This document shows positions 58,860 to 64,000 of a DNA stretch of 64,000 bases, piece by piece. The notes under the pieces were generated by a model, which had not been told where the DNA came from, made no database searches, and saw only the letters and a list, made by a program, of their open reading frames with translations. Source of the DNA: Dermatemys mawii (taxonomy: Eukaryota > Chordata > Testudines > Dermatemydidae); contig ML677366.1 in NCBI GenBank assembly GCA_007922305.1, positions 14,192,489-14,256,488 of the forward strand, read 5' to 3'. A program made the translations under genes and the position numbers. Each line of letters begins with the position of its first letter. Position 1 is the first letter of the stretch.

Positions 58860-60150
58860 ACCCTAATAGCGTGAATGCCCAAGGGTAACTTTTTATAAGG
58901 GTAGAATTTATACTGGTGTCCTTCGGTGGCAATTCCCCTTCCCTTGTTGTTACTCAATTTGTTTGCAGGTATGTTGGCTTCTACCCTAGGGATGGCTGAA
59001 TTTCAGAGGTCATGTGATTTCTCTGTTTTGTAGAGGTGTATGTGATCTTTCCGAACAAAAGGTGCTCTATAGAGGTGATTTTATTTAACCAATCCAAGAT
59101 GCATTTTTGAGAGAATTTTCATGAATTGTTTTTTCAGCCAGCTCTATTACCAAACATAGGGACAGTTGCTTCTTTTGTAAGAGTAAGGATTGAGTTTGTA
59201 TACCTGTGTTTTTATAAAGCAACCAGCACTCCATTGAGGTGTTAGGGCTTTAGGACAGTACTATACTATAAATATTTACTACTAGGATGGCTTCAGTCCA
59301 GAACACCTGGCTGTTTGGGAGCATGTGGATTGATTTTGCTTCCTGAACAACCTAAATTGTGGTACTAAGCTCCTAGTCAAACCAGTGTGTATGGTAGACT
59401 TAGGGTTTCATTTTAAAATATTACATTTTTTCTGGTCCTTACAATTGTGAAAATAACCTTCCAAATGTAACCTTGATGCAGCGTTCTCTTTCCAGTCTCT
59501 TTGAAAAGTCTGAAATGCTAGGTTTGAATGGTGTGAACATCCCCTTTTGTCTCAGTGTGTTGTTAACTCTGAAAGAGTGACTTCCTACAGGTCAGCATTA
59601 ATTATCTCACTGATCTTTTTTTTTTTTTTACAGAAGTATGCAGCAAATGTATTTATGTAGTGAGAGATGCTCACCAGGAGTGGTGGTGGAAGAAGCGGCT
59701 GTACCTCTTTTTCCCAGGGTTTATAAATGTGTACTACTAGATGTGTCTGGCACAGTTGCACTGCTTTCCCTGACTCTTTGTCTGCACTTGTTCTGTGACT
59801 GAAATCTGTGCCCACAAGACCAGGGGGGAGTGGGTAGAGAAATTAGCTGGTGGGTTTTTTGCTTTCTGCTGAGGGTATGTAATCTACTTTCAATTACTAT
59901 CAAACATATATTAAAATTGGTGTATTGAGGATAGTATATATCCCTAACTTAGTAGCCATGACCTTTAAAACTGAAATTCAGTCCTCGTAATTTCATCCAG
60001 TTATTCCTTGTTGTTTCCTTTTGGTTCCACCTTAAATAATTCTTTTCTTGGTGTCTTTATACTTTTTGAATTGTAGATAGCTAATCATACACTCATTCCC
60101 TTAGATAATCAGAGTTATATCTATCTAGTCCTAAACTTTCTTTAATTTCT
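58860..60150. other. Intergenic AT-rich sequence
   Basis: No gene or named repeat recognised. Confidence 0.5.
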
Positions 60151-60154
60151 TAAC

Positions 60155-60246
60155 CTTTTCCTCCAGGCTCCTTGATAACTTTTACTGCTGCTCTTTGAAT
60201 TCTCTCTAATCTATTGATATCCTTCTGGTATTGAGGTACATAGAAA
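60155..60246 (-). mobile_element. CR1 ORF2 C-terminal fragment, antisense
   Basis: 'ttactgctgctctttgaatt', then 'ctctctaatctattgatatc' and 'cttct', is the reverse complement of the KKDVDKLERVQRA-type segment of CR1. Confidence 0.65.
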
Positions 60247-60312
60247 TGTACTTTGCACTAGAAATGGGCTTCAGTGTGCCCTGTAGAAGGGGATGGGCCC
60301 TTCTATCTGGTC

Positions 60313-60781
60313 CAGGGGTTCTCATACTTCATTGTACTGCGACCCCTTTCTGACAACAAAAATTACTACATGATCCTATGCATCCGATGAAGTGGGTTCT
60401 AGTCCACAAGAGCTTATGCTGAAATAAACTGGTTAGTCTCTAAGGTGCCACAAGTATTCCTCATTTTATTTACATGATCCTAGGAGGGAGTGGGGGCAAA
60501 GCCTGAGCATGCCCGAGTCCTGCTGCCCCCAGGTGTGTTGCGGGAGGGAGGGGTGTGGGGCCCGAGGAAGAGGGCCAAAACTGAAGCCTGTCCGCCTTTC
60601 AGCCCCAGGCAGGGGGCCCTGTAACCTGAGCCATGTAACCCGGGCTTTGGCCACTGGTGGTGGGGCTCAGGCTTCAGTTTCAGCCCTGGGCCACAGCAAG
60701 TCTAAAGTCAGCGCTGGTGACCCAATTAAAATGGATTCATGACCCACTTTGGGGTCCCGACCTGCAGTTTGAGAACCCCTG
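60313..60781. mobile_element. Non-autonomous hAT (CAGGGGTTCTCA family) with nested retroposon
   Basis: The ends caggggttctcatacttc and gcagtttgagaacccctg are inverted. The 8-bp duplication is ATCTGGTC / ATCTAGTC (60305-60312, 60782-60789; one change). The G-rich interior has incidental open frames. Confidence 0.9.
60379..60470 (+). mobile_element. 92-bp 5'-truncated retroposon inside the hAT
   Basis: It carries 'gaagtgggttctagtccaca', 'agagcttatgctgaaataaa' and 'ctaaggtgccacaagtattc'. It is flanked by a perfect 12-bp duplication TACATGATCCTA (60367-60378, 60471-60482). Confidence 0.88.
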
Positions 60782-60789
60782 ATCTAGTC

Positions 60790-63700
60790 CACGATTTCTT
60801 TTTTGTTCTGCCCAAAGTGGTGTTGTGTGGTGTGCGTATAGTGTTTTTGGTTTTTTTGGTATATATCACTGAAAGCTTATATCTGATTTGATCTTCACTA
60901 CTGCCCCTCTATTGCTTTTGGTGTGACTGCTTTTCAGGTGTCTCCCTCACCACTGAATAGTTGTGATTTTTTTTTCTCCATCTTTCATTACTTTTTTTAT
61001 TTTATTTTTTTTTTTAGTGAAATCCCAGACTATTTCATGCATTTATTTGTTATGTCTTCAGGTCTCTTTGTATTTTTTTTGTCTTCATAAGCAATTAGTT
61101 TAGTGTATTATACATATTGAAAGTGGCTTCTAGTTTGTCATATTGTGTTGCTCTTGTAATTCAAGTGGTGTATATTAGAAAATATAAGAACTCACAGTAG
61201 TTCTAAAGTCAACATCTGACTACCTTAAACTCAAACTGTCTGCACAAAACCCCATACAAATAACTTTAAAAAAGAGAGTGATAAGTTATCAGTGGAGGAC
61301 AGAAATATTAACACAAGCTACTGAGAAGTTACTATGGTTACTGATTTGGGTGCCTCCTGTTTCTGTGAAAATGTGTGCTTTTTTTGTAGCAACTATATTA
61401 ATCATTTCTCTTTAAAGAATTTTAAGTACACTTGGCAGCTAATTGGGATAAAGTTATATGCACCTGGATCTTAAGTAGCCTTTCTGAATCAGGTGTTGAA
61501 CAAATTTTGGCTTGTTCTATATAGGCTTACTGGACACGCTTATTTCAGTTTAGAGAAGAGGCAAAATTGATATATGCATATTCTTAGGCACTGAATTCAG
61601 CATCCTCAACCATACTGTAGGATACTGCTGTCCCACCTGAGTGAGATGATTGATGTCAAGGAAATGGTCTGGTCTGGATCCTTCCACAGGGGCTGTAGCT
61701 GCAAGACATGATGTATGATGTCTACCCCGAGAGCTTTCACTTGTATAGTTCTGTAATAGTCACTACTCTTTCCTGGTCTTATTGAATATCACATAACCCT
61801 TGTGGGTGATTGAGATGTCTTGAAGCTACAGTTGTCAGAAAGATGTAGCCAATACTTAACTGTGTATCCTTCATGAAACCTCTCTGTCACCCAGGTATCC
61901 CAGCATCTGGTTGAGGAATTGGCTGAAGCTCCTCTGTCCAGTTTTATGCTTCTAGGCAGAAGGAAATACTGTGAGGTGCTTTCTACCATGCTGACAATTT
62001 TGGACTACTGGAGATTTCAGGTTATTTAATGTATAGAGTCCTTCAGGATATTTTGTCTGTTAGACTTTCCTATAGCATCAGTCACAAAAACACATTTGGC
62101 CTTCTATGGCTAGCCAGGCATCTAAGGCCTGGCCTTGATCATGTGCACTTCAGTTATTACAGACTTGATTATAGCATGCAATATATCTTGGGTTGAAAGC
62201 ATCAAGAAAAGCACTAGAAAGACTGCGAGGTTACCAAGAGCACATCTGTATATCGCTCATTCTGCTGGTTTCCTGTTGAACAAATTGAACAAATTCAAAG
62301 TTTTGGTCTTAATCCTCTGGTTTTACCCTAGAATACCTGAAATGCTACTTAACCATCCAAACGCTTGACTGCAATTGACAGTTTTGCTCATTTTGAATAA
62401 TGGAATTGTGTATCACTAAGGAGAACCTCATCTGCACAAAGGAGAGTTTGTTCTCAGTGGTGGAATTAACACCCACAGGATCAAAGGATGAACACTAACT
62501 TCAAAACTTTCAGCTGAAAATGCAAATCTCCATTCTTTGATCTTTCCACACAGCTACTCATAACCTACTAGCATATCTGCAAAATGCAATCCCATGCAAC
62601 TATCTCATGGAGGAGCTGGTAAAAGTAGAATACATCAGTGATGTAAATCACTCTCTCTTTTAAGGATGATGCCCAGATATCGTGCCATCACATGGTATAA
62701 GAAAGTGAACTGAATAGTGTTTTGAATATACTTTTGAAACAATGATTTGTATGTTCCTGTAGTCATGGCACTAGTGTACATGTAAGTCATCTGTTGAGAG
62801 AACAGCTATTTTTATAGAATAATTTAAAGTATTCAGAGATACTCTGGTGATCAATAGGCATACTATTGTTTTCAAAAATATTAAGAATAGTAAATTTTTT
62901 GTATATAGCAACTTCAAAAGCATTACTGTTTGTGTTAATAGTCAGAAATTTTGAAATTTGCCTCTGGTGGGAAAGAATTTGCAAGCTAAATATCTGCCTT
63001 TAATTCTAAATTTTATGTTACTAGTTAACAGTGAAAAGCAGGTTAAAAGTTAGAGCTGCATTTCTTAAAAAAACATACCCAAAAACGAACCCCATAATAG
63101 TAGTGGCATATTGACAGCCCTGGAGGCTCAAGACCTTTTTTCACAGTGCAGGTACAGCACATGAAAGCTGTAGTTCCCTACGTTGCTTTGCCACTTATTA
63201 ATCTGTAGAAACCTAGAGGTAAGTGTTATGTGTTTCCTAAGACTCTTTCACAACTGGCACCCATTTTTGGCAGGCTTTTGTGATTCACACATGTCCATAG
63301 GCACCTGGACTGAGACTGACATGTTTTTACATAGATCACTGAACAGCCATCAGATGAAAGCTTTTGGTCACTCCCATTCTGTTCTGTTTGAACTATAGAC
63401 TTAAATGTAACAGGCTCAGTTCTTCTTTTCCTGAGCTATCTAGTCTCCTTAACTTGCTGTATCTTTTATGTATCTTAATATTACACCAGAAATAGATTTC
63501 TGGGTTCTACAATTAAAATAATCAAATGAGACTAAGGCATCTTTTCTTACAGTGGTCCCCAGTGTAAGTTACAGTAGCAGCTAAAATTTGAATTCAAGGC
63601 TGCTTGTGCTCAGAGCTTCCCTAATTAAGTAGCAGATTGCAACTAGGATGATCACATCAGTTTCACTCTGCTGTCTCTGCAGATGTTACAAGAGCAGCAG

Positions 63701-64000
63701 AGGATTAACTTCCTTTCTGAGTTTGAAATAAAGTGGGTTTCTCCAGACTCTGATCCAGAAGAATACAGGATATGTGCAAAAATTAAACCTATGAAATTGA
63801 TGTCCTTCATGCTCATTTTCAACAGTCCTGATTGTCCAGTCTCTAAGAAAACCACAGAGATTTGAGCAACAAAATTCCAATCAGGATTTCTAACCCCTAA
63901 ATTCAGCTGTATTCACACATGAACTTTGATATGTAATAGATAACCCAAACCAGTTGTATTCTTATCTCAGTTCTCTGATTTGGCTGTGTGGGGCGGAGGT
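60790..64000. other. Intergenic AT-rich sequence to the right edge
   Basis: T-rich runs at about 60968-61080. No known gene. An unexplained 60-codon plus frame preceded by an acceptor-like site lies at 63683-63865. Confidence 0.5.

Noticed and set aside
24742..64000. ZFAND6 coding exons expected by synteny
   Set aside because: A20 and AN1 zinc-finger motifs were looked for and not seen; the gene probably starts beyond the right edge, though untranslated exons here cannot be excluded.
1..64000. CRISPR arrays, bacterial operons, tRNA or rRNA genes
   Set aside because: No regularly spaced short repeats, no operon structure and no cloverleaf or rRNA text recognised; the content is vertebrate.

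Overview
This is vertebrate nuclear DNA, most probably from a turtle. It is AT-rich with large introns and holds two recognisable protein-coding genes, both on the minus strand. The rest is dominated by interspersed repeats: CR1 and L2 LINE remnants, MIR-like SINE cores, many non-autonomous hAT and other terminal-inverted-repeat (TIR) elements, two LTRs, and ancient fold-back repeats. The turtle call is an inference from the CR1 3' ends, LTRs and hAT families, which look like those I know from turtle genomes; no species-level marker was found.

Layout. Positions 1-11560 are the inside of MTHFS intron 2, running off the left edge, with hAT/TIR elements and a CR1. MTHFS exon 2 is at 11561-11822. 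MTHFS intron 1 (11823-15996) leads to exon 1 (15997-16110) inside a CpG island (about 15700-16310), which is followed by a degenerate GC-rich minisatellite. Positions 16870-22200 are intergenic and hold a CR1 with a nested hAT and an L2 with a nested hAT. BCL2A1 lies at 22685-24741 (two exons, 175 residues, intact). From 24742 to 64000 I see no coding exon of a known gene in 39 kb: only repeats, one solo LTR with a perfect 5-bp target duplication, a 10-N gap at 58540-58549, and long stretches of plain AT-rich sequence.

The order MTHFS(-), BCL2A1(-) matches the conserved amniote block (human 15q25), where ZFAND6 lies further to the right. ZFAND6 coding exons were looked for and not seen. The two genes are neighbours but not functionally linked: MTHFS is a cytosolic folate enzyme and BCL2A1 an anti-apoptotic BCL-2 protein.

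I found no convincing undescribed biological system. The best second-look signals are a near-perfect 26-bp-arm palindrome (7081-7136), a layered hAT at 8293-9606, a shared TA-centred target-site pattern across five hAT insertions, a 12-bp target duplication around a 92-bp retroposon inside a hAT (60379-60470), a duplicated 58-bp block about 1.1 kb apart (30745 and 31835), a TIR element ending 30 bp from the MTHFS exon 2 donor site, and an unexplained 60-codon frame behind an acceptor-like site at 63683.
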